The position numbers and the translations under genes were made by a program. This document shows, piece after piece, positions 45,261-53,999 of a stretch of DNA of 64,000 nt (the stretch's first letter is position 1; each line of letters starts with the position of its first letter). Origin of the DNA: Massilia sp. YIM B02763 (lineage in GTDB: Bacteria; Pseudomonadota; Gammaproteobacteria; Burkholderiales; Burkholderiaceae_D). Below the pieces are notes generated by a model, which searched no databases, was not told the origin of the DNA, and saw nothing but the letters and a program-made list of their open reading frames with translations. The stretch lies in the NCBI RefSeq assembly GCF_030412015.1, contig NZ_JASNRD010000001.1, positions 62,001-126,000 of the forward strand. The letters run 5' to 3'.

Positions 45261-48053
45261 TCAGCCCCCCGCTTTCAGCTTGTCGCTCAACCGGCGCGCC
45301 TCCTCCGCCTGCGCGAACTGCATGTCGCCCGCCAGCACCGCATCGAGCTCCTTGCGCGCCGCGTCGCGCTGGCCGGACGCGGCCAGCGCGGCAGCCAGGT
45401 GGTAGCGGATCGCCTGGGCGTCCGGCGCCATTGCCTGGGCCTTGCGCAACAACCCCACGGCGCGCGCGGCCTGGCCCTGGTCGACGAGGATCCAGGCCAG
45501 CGTATCGATCACGTTCGGCTGCGCCTGCGCCAGCTTGTAGGCCGCCTCCGCGGTCGGCAGCGCGCGCGCGTCGCCCAGCTTCTGGTAGGCGAGCGCCAGG
45601 TTGTTCAGCGCCACCACATTATCGGGCGCGCGCTGGACCAGCGCCTCCAGCTGGCCGGCGGCGCGCTTGACGTCGCCGGCGGCCGACCAGGTCTGGGCGC
45701 GGTAGGCCAGCGCCCGCTGGTCGTCCGGATGGGCAGCCAGCCAGGCCGCCAGGCGCTTCTCCGCCTCGGCCTCGCGGCCCGTCAGGCGCAGCGCATGGTC
45801 GATCTTGATCGCCAGTTCGCTCGTCGGCGCCAGCGCTGCGGCGCGTTCGAAGGCGGCCAGCGCGGCGGCCGGCTGGCGCTTGGCCATCAGGATGTCGCCC
45901 TGCAGGTGGTAGCCCGCGGAACCCTTCGGATGCAGGCGCTGCATGCGCTCGGCCTGCATCAGCGCCAGGTCGTACGACCCCTTGCGCACGTAGAGTTCCG
46001 CCAGTTGCAACTGGGCCGCGGGGAAGTCCGGCTGCATCGCCAGCACGCCCTTCAGGTCGGCCTCGGCCTGAATGGGATTCTTCATCAGCACGCGCAGCGC
46101 CGCCACCTGCATCAGCGCCTGCGCCGAACGCGGCAGCGCCGCGGACAGGCTCTTGTAGCTTTCCAGCGCACCGTCCATGTCGCCACTGGCCAGCTGCGCC
46201 TTGCCGAGCAGGTCGAGCAGGTCGATGTTGTCGGGATGGGCCACCTGCAGCTTCCTCGCCAGGTTCAGCGCCTTTTCCTTCTGGCCCGTGCGCAGGTACT
46301 GGGCGCTCAGGTTGACGTTGGGGCCGATCGCCTGCGGGTCGATGGCGGCGGCCTGTTCCAGCCAGCGCGTGGCGCCGGCGCTGTCGCCCTGGTGCTCGGC
46401 CAGCGTGGCCAGCGCCGACAGGCCCGACACGCTGTTCTTGTTGTGGCTGGCAAAGTCCAGCATGTGCTGGCGCGCGCGGTCCTGGTGGCCGGCCCGCAGT
46501 TCCAGGTCGACCAGGCCGGCGGCGGCCTCGAAGCTGCGCGCATCCAGGGCCAGCGCCCGCTCGAACGCGGCGCGCGCGGCCTCCTCCTTGCCGCCGGCGG
46601 CCAGCACGCGGCCCTTGAGCGTCTCGACGCGCGCATTGTCCGCATGGCGCCGCTCCAGGTCCTGCACGGCCTTCATCGCGGCGTCCACGTTGCCGAGCTT
46701 GAGCTGGGCGCGCACCAGCGCTTCGCCGGCATCGGTCGTGGTCTTTTCGAGCGCGGCGGCCGCCTCCAGTTCGCGCAACGCCTGACCGGTGGCCCCTGTC
46801 TGCAGGCGCGACAGGCCCAGCGCAGTACGCAGCGAGGCGGAACCGGTGTCGAGCGCGCTCGCCTTCGCGTACAGGTCGGCCGCCTCGGCGAAGCGGCGCG
46901 CGCGCATGTTCGCCTCGGCCGCCAGCGCCAGCACCTGCGGGTCGTCGCTGCCCGCTTCCAGCTGGGCGCCGATGACTTCGCGCGCCTCGTCCGCGTGGCC
47001 CGTGCCCAGCAGCGCAGACGCCAGCATCTTGCGCGCGTGGAGGTTGTCCGGATTGCGCTCCAGGTAGTGGCGCAGGTGGTGCTCGGCCAGGTAGTAGTTC
47101 TCCAGGCGCAGGTCGACGGCGCCCGCCAGCAGCACGCTGGGCATGTGGTTGGGCGCGGCCTTGAGCAGCCGGTACAGCCCGTCGCGCGCGGCTTCCGGTT
47201 TGTTGCGCGAATAGTCCAGCAGCGCCTGCGTGTACAGCACCAGCAGGCTGCCCGGCTGGGCCTTGGCCGCCCGGTCCAGTTCCGCCTGGGCTTCGGCATA
47301 CCGTCGCAGCCCGATGGCGAGATAGGCTTTCTCGACCCGCGCGGTGCGGTGCTGGGGGCTGATCGCGAGCACCTGGTCGTACAGCGCCAGCGACTCTTCC
47401 GGGTGGGCGCCGGCGCGGGCCAGGTCGGCCTTGAACATCAACGCGTCGGTATTGCGCGGATCCTTCTCCAGCACGCGCGCCGCGTACTCGGCCGCCGCCG
47501 CGGCATCGCCCTGGACATAGGCCAGGCGGCCCAGGCCGATGGTCGCCTCGGCCTGGGCCGGCGCGGCCCGCAGCGCGGCCTGGTAGGCGGCCCGCGCCTC
47601 GTCGCGCCGGCCCAGCGCCAGCAGCGCGTCGCCGCGCGCGGCCAGCAAGGCCGGCGGCGGGTTGCTCATGACCGTGTCGTCCAGCGCCTTCTGGTGCTGG
47701 CCCTGCAGCACCAGGCTGGCCGCCAGCAGCGGCATGGCGGCGGCCGGCGGGTAGCCCAGGCGCAGCGCCTGGCGCGCCTCCTTTTCCGCCGTGATGCTGT
47801 CGCCGAGATCGAGATGGGTGCGCGCCAGCAGGTAGCGGGTCTGCGCATCGTCCGGCGCCGCCTGGGCCGCGTTCTTCAGCACGATCAGCGCCTCCCGGAA
47901 CTCGCCCTTGCGCTGCATCTCCGCGGCCTGGGCGCGCGCGGCCTCGGGCGATTGCTGGCTGCAGGCGGCCAGCGCCCCGGCCAGGCAGGCGGCAAGGAGG
48001 CGCGAGGCGACGGGACGGGAACGCAGGAAGGACGGGAAGGACATGAGGCGCAT
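45261..48053 (-). CDS. prsT: PEP-CTERM system TPR-repeat lipoprotein PrsT
   Basis: 930 residues from ATG 48053 (48044 is also possible; neither has a clear ribosome site). A lipoprotein signal peptide ends LAGALAACSQQSP, giving a lipidated Cys. The rest is more than twenty tetratricopeptide repeats, e.g. ALLALGRRDEARAAYQAALR and ALAYQKLGDARALPTAEAAY. This architecture and length match PrsT, a component of the XrtA/PEP-CTERM exopolysaccharide and protein-sorting system. It is divergent from a PEP-CTERM protein gene. The exosortase and Eps genes are not in the window. Confidence 0.88.
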   Translation of the reverse strand: MRLMSFPSFLRSRPVASRLLAACLAGALAACSQQSPEAARAQAAEMQRKGEFREALIVLKNAAQAAPDDAQTRYLLARTHLDLGDSITAEKEARQALRLGYPPAAAMPLLAASLVLQGQHQKALDDTVMSNPPPALLAARGDALLALGRRDEARAAYQAALRAAPAQAEATIGLGRLAYVQGDAAAAAEYAARVLEKDPRNTDALMFKADLARAGAHPEESLALYDQVLAISPQHRTARVEKAYLAIGLRRYAEAQAELDRAAKAQPGSLLVLYTQALLDYSRNKPEAARDGLYRLLKAAPNHMPSVLLAGAVDLRLENYYLAEHHLRHYLERNPDNLHARKMLASALLGTGHADEAREVIGAQLEAGSDDPQVLALAAEANMRARRFAEAADLYAKASALDTGSASLRTALGLSRLQTGATGQALRELEAAAALEKTTTDAGEALVRAQLKLGNVDAAMKAVQDLERRHADNARVETLKGRVLAAGGKEEAARAAFERALALDARSFEAAAGLVDLELRAGHQDRARQHMLDFASHNKNSVSGLSALATLAEHQGDSAGATRWLEQAAAIDPQAIGPNVNLSAQYLRTGQKEKALNLARKLQVAHPDNIDLLDLLGKAQLASGDMDGALESYKSLSAALPRSAQALMQVAALRVLMKNPIQAEADLKGVLAMQPDFPAAQLQLAELYVRKGSYDLALMQAERMQRLHPKGSAGYHLQGDILMAKRQPAAALAAFERAAALAPTSELAIKIDHALRLTGREAEAEKRLAAWLAAHPDDQRALAYRAQTWSAAGDVKRAAGQLEALVQRAPDNVVALNNLALAYQKLGDARALPTAEAAYKLAQAQPNVIDTLAWILVDQGQAARAVGLLRKAQAMAPDAQAIRYHLAAALAASGQRDAARKELDAVLAGDMQFAQAEEARRLSDKLKAGG

Positions 48054-48282
48054 CGCTGAAAGGAATGCGACATTTTCAGTTGGCAATAGCAAATCTGCAA
48101 GTGGAATGTCGCCAACAGGACGGGCCTCCCGACCAAGGCCGACGACGCGCACGAAAAAACGACAGGAAACCTGCGGTTAAATAATTGATTTACAAGTTAC
48201 GTTTATTCATGGCATGATTCCGCGCAAACACAAGTACTTAACACTAGAAGTTAAAAGAACTATTCGTCCAAAAGGGGTTCCC

Positions 48283-49065
48283 GTGAAACCATTCACCAGG
48301 CTTGTGGCGGCAGCCGCGCTGGCGCTGGGCATCGGCCAGGCCAGCGCCGGCGAAATCAGAGACACCGGCGCCAACGCCTATTGGGGCGGCAAGGGCTACG
48401 GCGCCGATGTCATCGGCAGCAGCACCTACGACATCCAGAGCGCAACCATCACGCGCGTGGGGTCGGTCCTGACGATCGTCGTCAACACGAATTTCGCCGG
48501 CCACGCCGGTGCCGACGCCGGCATCGTCTCGACCAAGGGCATCGGCTACGGCGACGTGTTCCTGTCGGACGTGTGGAACCCGTACGGCAGCGATGCCCAC
48601 CACCAGAACGACAAGGCGTCCAACGGCACCAACTGGGACTACGCGCTGTCGCTGGACAACCGCTACAACAACAAGGGCGGCACCTTCCAGCTGCTGTCGC
48701 TGGACGGCACCAACACGCGCGACATACTGACCCCGAGCAGCTACCTGAACAAGTGCACGCTCGACTGGAACTGCACCTACCGCGACGGCGCCGCGGTGGC
48801 AGCCAATACCGCCTCCAGCACCGTCAAGTCGACCGGGCTGACCGGCACCTGGAGCGTCGCCAAGGACGATTCGCTGACCTTCAAGATCGACCTGTCGGGC
48901 TCGGAACTGCTGAACTGGGACTCGTTCGCGATGCACTGGGGCGAGACCTGCGCGAACGACATCATCGAAGGCATCACCTCGGTCAAGGTGCCGGAGCCGG
49001 CCAGCCTGGCGCTCGTGCTGCTGGGCCTCGGTTCCTTCGCCGCCATGCGCCGCCGGCGCGGCTGA
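48283..49065 (+). CDS. PEP-CTERM sorted exported protein, function unknown
   Basis: 260 residues from GTG 48283, with AAGGGG about 5 nt upstream. The signal peptide (KPFTRLVAAAALALGIGQASAG) and C-terminal tail (VPEPASLALVLLGLG then MRRRRG) flank a beta-rich domain with GYGDVFLSDVWNPYGSDAHHQND and a likely disulfide pair (C181/C187 region: NKCTLDWNCTY). The passenger domain recurs in Massilia-type PEP-CTERM families but I know no function. It is divergent from prsT, 229 bp away. Confidence 0.87.
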   Translation: MKPFTRLVAAAALALGIGQASAGEIRDTGANAYWGGKGYGADVIGSSTYDIQSATITRVGSVLTIVVNTNFAGHAGADAGIVSTKGIGYGDVFLSDVWNPYGSDAHHQNDKASNGTNWDYALSLDNRYNNKGGTFQLLSLDGTNTRDILTPSSYLNKCTLDWNCTYRDGAAVAANTASSTVKSTGLTGTWSVAKDDSLTFKIDLSGSELLNWDSFAMHWGETCANDIIEGITSVKVPEPASLALVLLGLGSFAAMRRRRG

Positions 49066-49085
49066 TTCCCGGCTCCTGCCTCACG

Positions 49086-49116
49086 ACGCCCGCCGGCCTG
49101 CCAGGTCCGCGGGCGT
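49086..49116 (+). terminator. Probable terminator after the PEP-CTERM gene
   Basis: An 8-bp stem (ACGCCCGC at 49086-49093 with GCGGGCGT at 49109-49116) encloses a partly paired loop, followed by TGTCATTT. It lies 20 bp past the stop codon. Confidence 0.5.
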
Positions 49117-49263
49117 TGTCATTTGCAGCGCCATCATGCTTAGGTATGAGTCGCTATCCGTTTGTATAACTAGACTGTCAACGCTGCTTTCCCGACAATG
49201 CAACCATGACGCATACGGCCGTCCGGCCGGCGCGGACACGGTTTCAATGCACGAGGAGCCCAC

Positions 49264-50046
49264 ATGAGCAGCCATTCCACACCCTTCGTCCCCGCCCCCG
49301 CGCCCATGGCGCTCGGCCAGTTCGCAGCCTCGGTCGCGCACGAGGTCGACCAGCCGCTGGCGGCGATCGCGCTGCACGCCCAGGCCGCGCTGCGCGCCAT
49401 CGAGCGTGCGCAGGCGCCGGTCCAGGCCCAGGTCGGCAATGCCTTGCGCGCGGTGCTGGAAGCGTCGGCGCGCGCCAGCGACATCGTGCGCAGCATGCGT
49501 TCGCTGGCCGGCCAGGGCGGGCTGCAGGACGCGCGCAGCGACTGCCGCATCGACCTCGCCGTCGACGAGGTGCTGGGCGCGCATGCGGATGCCATCGCAC
49601 GCCTGGGCGTGACGGTGGAGGTCGCGATCGCCCGTCCGGCGCGGCGCGTGGCGGCCAGTCCCGTGCAGCTGCGCCAGCTGCTGCGCAACCTGGTGGCCAA
49701 TGCGCTCGACGCCCTCGCCGACGCTCCGGCCGGCCGTCGCCGGCTGCGCATCGCCGCGGCGCTGGACGGCGCCGGCATGCTGGCCGTGACCGTCGAGGAC
49801 ACGGGCAGCGGCATGGATCCCGAACAAGCGCGCCGTGCCTTCGACCCCATGTTCAGCACCAAGGCGCACGGCATGGGCCTGGGACTGGCGATCTGCCGCG
49901 CGATCGTCGCGGCGCACGGCGGCCGCATCTGGCTCGAAGCCGCGCCCGAGCAGGGATGCGCGGCGCGCTTCGCCCTGCCCTGCGGCGCCGCGCGTCCCGA
50001 CGCGCGCGCCACCGACCACCTTAGCCTGGAGGCCTGCCATGATTGA
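49264..50046 (+). CDS. Small soluble sensor histidine kinase
   Basis: 260 residues, cytoplasmic, with no sensor domain: it begins almost at the H-box, SVAHEVDQPLAAIALH, so the phospho-acceptor is H26. The Asn usual after the Glu-Val of HEVNQPL is Asp. The HATPase domain has the N-box LVANALDAL, G1 DTGSGMD and G2 GMGLGLAICRAIV. It resembles the FixL/DctB catalytic core only. Its stop overlaps the next gene, a NarL-type regulator, its likely partner. The signal must come through another protein. Confidence 0.85.
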   Translation: MSSHSTPFVPAPAPMALGQFAASVAHEVDQPLAAIALHAQAALRAIERAQAPVQAQVGNALRAVLEASARASDIVRSMRSLAGQGGLQDARSDCRIDLAVDEVLGAHADAIARLGVTVEVAIARPARRVAASPVQLRQLLRNLVANALDALADAPAGRRRLRIAAALDGAGMLAVTVEDTGSGMDPEQARRAFDPMFSTKAHGMGLGLAICRAIVAAHGGRIWLEAAPEQGCAARFALPCGAARPDARATDHLSLEACHD

Positions 50047-50671
50047 CGAACGCCCGATCTCGCTGCTGATCGCCGACGACCACCCGCTGATCCTGGCCGG
50101 CCTGGCCGCGATGATCCGCGAGGAGCCCGGCCTCGCGCTGGCCGGCCAGGCCGCCGACGGCCCCTCCGCCGTCGAACAATACCTGCGCCTGCGCCCGGAC
50201 GTGATGCTGATCGACCTGAACATGCCGGGCGGCGGCGGGGTCGAGGCGATCCGCCGGGTGCGGGCGGCCGTGCCGGACGCCCGCATCGTGATCCTGACCA
50301 CCTGGGAAGGCGACGAGGACGTGCACCGCGGCCTGCTGGCCGGCGCCAGCGCCTACCTGCTCAAGCAGTCGACGCTGGAACAGGTTGTGCACTGCGTGCG
50401 CCAGGTGGCCGCCAACCGCCGCTACCTGGCGCCGGGCCTGGCCGAGAAGCTGGCGGCGCGCGTGCCGGCCAACCGGCTGTCGCGGCGCGAGCTGGAAATC
50501 CTGACGCACCTGAGCTCCGGCCTGTCGAACAAGATGATCGCGCGCGCCGAGAACATCGGCGTGGGCACCGTCAAATACCACGTCAACAACATCCTGTCCA
50601 AGCTGAACGTCTCCTGCCGCACCGAGGCGGCCTGCGTGGCCCTGCGGCGCGGACTGATCCACCACCACTGA
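50039..50671 (+). CDS. NarL/FixJ family response regulator
   Basis: 210 residues. The receiver domain has D59 in MLIDLNMPG, the acidic pair DD at 13-14 and K in LLKQS. A LuxR-type helix-turn-helix follows: LSRRELEILTHLSSGLSNKMIA and VKYHVNNILSKLNVSCRTEA, with the last helix intact. GGAGG precedes the ATG, which overlaps the histidine kinase stop by 8 nt. It should bind DNA as a phosphorylated dimer under control of that kinase. Target genes are unknown. Confidence 0.9.
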   Translation: MIDERPISLLIADDHPLILAGLAAMIREEPGLALAGQAADGPSAVEQYLRLRPDVMLIDLNMPGGGGVEAIRRVRAAVPDARIVILTTWEGDEDVHRGLLAGASAYLLKQSTLEQVVHCVRQVAANRRYLAPGLAEKLAARVPANRLSRRELEILTHLSSGLSNKMIARAENIGVGTVKYHVNNILSKLNVSCRTEAACVALRRGLIHHH

Positions 50672-50768
50672 CGGCCGCCGGCAAGCGCCACACGCACCGC
50701 ACGACCGGGTCCGCCGGGCGGCAAGCGGCACGGGAAGCCCGGCGGCGCAGTCGCGCGTCCCGGCCGCA

Positions 50769-51161
50769 TCAACCGTCGACCAGGTAGCGCGACAGCTCCG
50801 ACTGCGGCAGCCCCGGCACGGCGTTCGGCGCCAGCGCAGCGGCGCCCTGCGCCATCGACTTGAACAGGCGCCGCACCACGCGGCTGAGCGACACGTGGCA
50901 GCGCCCCTTGCGCAGCAGCTCGTGGCACCCGCGCAGGCGGTAGCCGTCGTAGAACAGCACTTCGTAGTCGACCTGCAGGTCGCGCTGGCGTTCTGCCACC
51001 GGCGCGGCCTGCGCGGCCTGGTCGGCCCAGTCGGCCAGCACGCGGTTGGCCATGCGGAACTCGCTTACCACGACCGTGGCGCGGGTGGAGCGGGTCAGGC
51101 GGATGCGGACCACGTCGATCGGTTCGGCCGCGCAGCTGGCAGCGAGGGCTTGGATGGTCAT
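50769..51161 (-). CDS. Hypothetical protein
   Basis: 130 residues from ATG 51161 (GGGAG 8 nt upstream). The N-terminal half has a strand-rich segment DVVRIRLTRSTRATVVVSEF; the middle reads VDYEVLFYDGYRLRGCHELLRKGRC; the end is helical and leads to PQSELSRYLVDG. I recognise no family and no membrane segment. It lies between two NarL-type regulators, divergent from the second one. Function unknown. Confidence 0.6.
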   Translation of the reverse strand: MTIQALAASCAAEPIDVVRIRLTRSTRATVVVSEFRMANRVLADWADQAAQAAPVAERQRDLQVDYEVLFYDGYRLRGCHELLRKGRCHVSLSRVVRRLFKSMAQGAAALAPNAVPGLPQSELSRYLVDG

Positions 51162-51363
51162 GGCGGGCTCCCGGTGGCGGTGGATGGATGCCGGTTCGAT
51201 GGATGAAGATCTACGGCGACTTTCTTCGATACTAGCGAAGCGCCGTGCGCCGCGCATATCCCATTGGACAGGGACCCTTCCACGGCGGATCGAAAACAGG
51301 TCCGCGGAGAGGGTCAGGATGTTGTATGATTTTCAGTGTTTATGGCCTGAAAAGTTGTTTAGC

Positions 51364-51969
51364 ATGACAAGAGCCACTTCCGGCACGCCCATCCGCGTGA
51401 TGATCGCCGACGACCACCCCATGATGCGCGAGGGGATCGCGGCCACGCTGACCGCCCATGGCGACATCGAGATCGTCGCCCAGGCCAGGGACGGCGACGA
51501 GGCGATCCGCTGCTTCTGCGCCCAACGCCCCGACGTCGCCCTGGTCGACCTGCAAATGCCCGGCAAGGACGGACTGGAAGCGATCCGCGCAATCCGCAGC
51601 CTCCACCCCGAGGCGCGCCTGATCGTCCTGACCACCTATGACGGCGACGCCCGCATCGCCGCCGCCCTCCGGGCCGGCGCGTCGGCCTACCTGCTCAAGA
51701 ACGTGCCAGGGCGCGACCTGGCGGCTGCCGTGCGCGAAGTGCACGAGGGCTCGCACGTGCTGTCCCAGGCGCTGCGGCGCGAAGTCGCGATCCACAATGC
51801 GGGCGACGCGCTGTCGCCGCGCGAACTGGACGTGCTGCGCCTGGCCGCCAGCGGACACTCGAACCGCGAGATCGGCACGGCCCTGTCGATCGGCGAGACC
51901 ACGGTCAAGACCCACATGAGTACCATCCTCGTCAAGCTGGCGGTGCAGCGCGGCTTCATCGACCTGTGA
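51364..51969 (+). CDS. NarL/FixJ family response regulator with a shortened DNA-binding domain
   Basis: 201 residues. The receiver is intact, with D62 in ALVDLQMPGKDG and LLKNV. The LuxR helix-turn-helix starts normally (LSPRELDVLRLAASGHSNREIG, then TTVKTHMSTILVKL), but continues directly AVQRGFIDL. Compared with the neighbouring regulator, about 11 residues (xxRTxAxxxALRRG) are missing between KL and the final GFI, removing the last helix. The ATG at 51364 has no clear ribosome site; an ATG at 51319 is also in frame. The shortened helix may impair dimerisation. Confidence 0.85.
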   Translation: MTRATSGTPIRVMIADDHPMMREGIAATLTAHGDIEIVAQARDGDEAIRCFCAQRPDVALVDLQMPGKDGLEAIRAIRSLHPEARLIVLTTYDGDARIAAALRAGASAYLLKNVPGRDLAAAVREVHEGSHVLSQALRREVAIHNAGDALSPRELDVLRLAASGHSNREIGTALSIGETTVKTHMSTILVKLAVQRGFIDL

Positions 51970-52046
51970 AGGACGAAGTGCCGTCAGGACGCGCCCGCGC
52001 GGGGCGCTGATCGGCCCCGGGAAGGACCGGTGCGGGCCGGCGGGCG

Positions 52047-53774
52047 TCAGCGGTGCAGAACCGCCGCCTGCACCAGCGGCTGGGCCAGCGATGCCGACTC
52101 CCGCTGGGCGAACTGGCCACTCAACAGGTCGTCCTCGGCGCGGTAGCCGCCCGCCCGGATGTCGAGCAGGCCGTACAGCGTGTGGTCGAGCACGTCGGTG
52201 CGGTAGGACCGGGCTTCCACGGCGGTCCGGTCCATGCGCGCCAGCTTGTCGGCGCGGTTGGTCCAGACCAGCAGCGGTACCTGGTAGCCGCTGGGGTCGA
52301 GCGCGGAGTGGCCGGCGAAGTCGCGGTTGTGACCCACTTCCTGGCCGTGGTCGGACACGTACAGCAGCGAGGTCGGATGGCTGGCCGCGCGCCGCGCGCG
52401 GGCGATGATCGAGGCGATCACGTGGTCGCCGTAGAGCATGGCGTTGTCGTACTGGTCGCGCGCCTTGACGATCCAGAACGGCCGGCCAGCGCCGCGCAGC
52501 GCCGCGTCGACGCCGTCTTCCGTGCGGGTGAACCGGTCGTAGGCCTGCGGGTAGCGCAGGTCGTAGCGCAGGTGCGCGCCCTGCATGTGCACGACGACGA
52601 GCTTGCGCGGCTCGGGACGGGCGAGGATGCGCTCGATATGCGGCAGCATGCGCTCGTCCAGGCTGCGCGCCTCGCGCCCGCGGCCTTCGTTGACGAACAC
52701 CTGCTCGTGCGCATGGGCGGCAAGGATCTGGATCGGCCCATCGGCGCGCTCCTGGTTGGACACCCAGAACACGCGGTAGCCCGCCGTGCGCGCCAGCGCC
52801 AGCACGTTGGGCTGGTCGTGCCAGGCTTCCGGCTGGTCCTTGGTCGCCGGGGTCAGCATCTTGAGCAGCGACTGGGCGGTGGCCGCGTCCGCCGAGTTCA
52901 CGTTCTTGAACACCAGCAGCTGGTCGCGCATCGTGTCGCGCAGGCGCTCCAGTTCCGGCGTCGTGCGGCGCGGGTAGCCGTACAGCGACCAGTTGCTGCG
53001 GTTGACGCTCTCGCCCAGCACCAGCACGACGGTCTGCTCGGCCGGGCCGGCATAGCTGGCCTGGTCCTGGCGCGCCTTGTCCAGGTCGCGCTCGACCTTC
53101 AGGCGCACCTGTTCCATGAAGGCGCGCTGGTCGAAATAATCGTCGACGTAGCGCGGCCAGAACACCAGCGGGTTTTCCTTGGCCATCGTCGGATTGAAGT
53201 GCAGCGCCCCGAACAGCGCGGCCAGCGCCAGGCCGACCCAGCGCACGCGCCGCGACGGCGCCGCGGGCACACCCTGCGCACGGGTCCAGCGCCGCTCGAA
53301 CCATGCCATCAGCGCGACCAGGCCGGCGGGCAAGGCCGCCACCAGCAGCATCTGGATGCCGTAGGTGGCGACGAATTCGCGCGCTTCCTCCGGATTGCTG
53401 CCCAGGATCGCATCGGCGACGGCGATGTGCTTCGGGTTCAGGCCGTACAGCCAGAACAGGAAGCCTTCGACGGCGGCCGTGGCCAGCACCAGGCCATTGA
53501 GCAGCAGCGCGGCGCCGGCGAGCAGCCGCCGCCAGGGCAGCAGCAGCGCCAGGCCGCCCAGCCCGAGATTGGCGACGAGGACGAAGCCCGCCGCCTTGGT
53601 GAAATTGTGGGAATCCTGCATGCCCAGCTGCCAGAACGTGGCCAGGCCGGCAATGGTGACGAAGGCGCGCACGCCAGCCAGGCGCAAGGCAGGCGGCAAG
53701 GCCGACTTGAAGACGGACTTCAACATGGACGGCAGCGCATGCGGCAGCGCGCCCTTGTTACGGACAATGGACAT
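52047..53774 (-). CDS. Phosphoethanolamine transferase-like membrane enzyme (EptA/CptA family)
   Basis: 575 residues from ATG 53774 (GGAGAG upstream). Five hydrophobic helices occupy the first 170 residues or so, then a periplasmic sulfatase/alkaline-phosphatase domain: VVLVLGESVNRSNWSLYGYPRRTTP with the nucleophile in GES, HMQGAHLRYDLRYP, and the metal-binding SDHGQEVG near 500. It transfers phosphoethanolamine from phosphatidylethanolamine to lipid A, core sugars or another periplasmic acceptor. ES rather than ET, and YGYPRxTTP, fit the CptA/OpgE branch better than MCR-type lipid A enzymes; the acceptor is not certain. It is apparently monocistronic. Confidence 0.88.
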   Translation of the reverse strand: MSIVRNKGALPHALPSMLKSVFKSALPPALRLAGVRAFVTIAGLATFWQLGMQDSHNFTKAAGFVLVANLGLGGLALLLPWRRLLAGAALLLNGLVLATAAVEGFLFWLYGLNPKHIAVADAILGSNPEEAREFVATYGIQMLLVAALPAGLVALMAWFERRWTRAQGVPAAPSRRVRWVGLALAALFGALHFNPTMAKENPLVFWPRYVDDYFDQRAFMEQVRLKVERDLDKARQDQASYAGPAEQTVVLVLGESVNRSNWSLYGYPRRTTPELERLRDTMRDQLLVFKNVNSADAATAQSLLKMLTPATKDQPEAWHDQPNVLALARTAGYRVFWVSNQERADGPIQILAAHAHEQVFVNEGRGREARSLDERMLPHIERILARPEPRKLVVVHMQGAHLRYDLRYPQAYDRFTRTEDGVDAALRGAGRPFWIVKARDQYDNAMLYGDHVIASIIARARRAASHPTSLLYVSDHGQEVGHNRDFAGHSALDPSGYQVPLLVWTNRADKLARMDRTAVEARSYRTDVLDHTLYGLLDIRAGGYRAEDDLLSGQFAQRESASLAQPLVQAAVLHR

Positions 53775-53999
53775 TCTCTCTCCAGTGGACACGGCCGGTG
53801 GGGCCGGTGGCGGCGCGCGGATTCTGCGTCCACGCTGCGCGCCTGCCCGCGGCGCTGGCCGCCGGGCACGAACCGGACGAGCACGCCGCGATGGAGGCTT
53901 GGCCGCGATCTGTGCTCGTCAATATCGCGAGATTATGGCATACGGATCAGTTCCGATCAAGATCGCATATGTACTGCGGCGGTGCGCTTGCTCAAGCAT

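Noticed and set aside
48205..48226. Sigma-54-like site (TGGCATGATTCCGCG) before the PEP-CTERM gene
   Set aside because: The GG and GC dinucleotides are one base too close, and the -12 part reads CGCG in place of TTGC.
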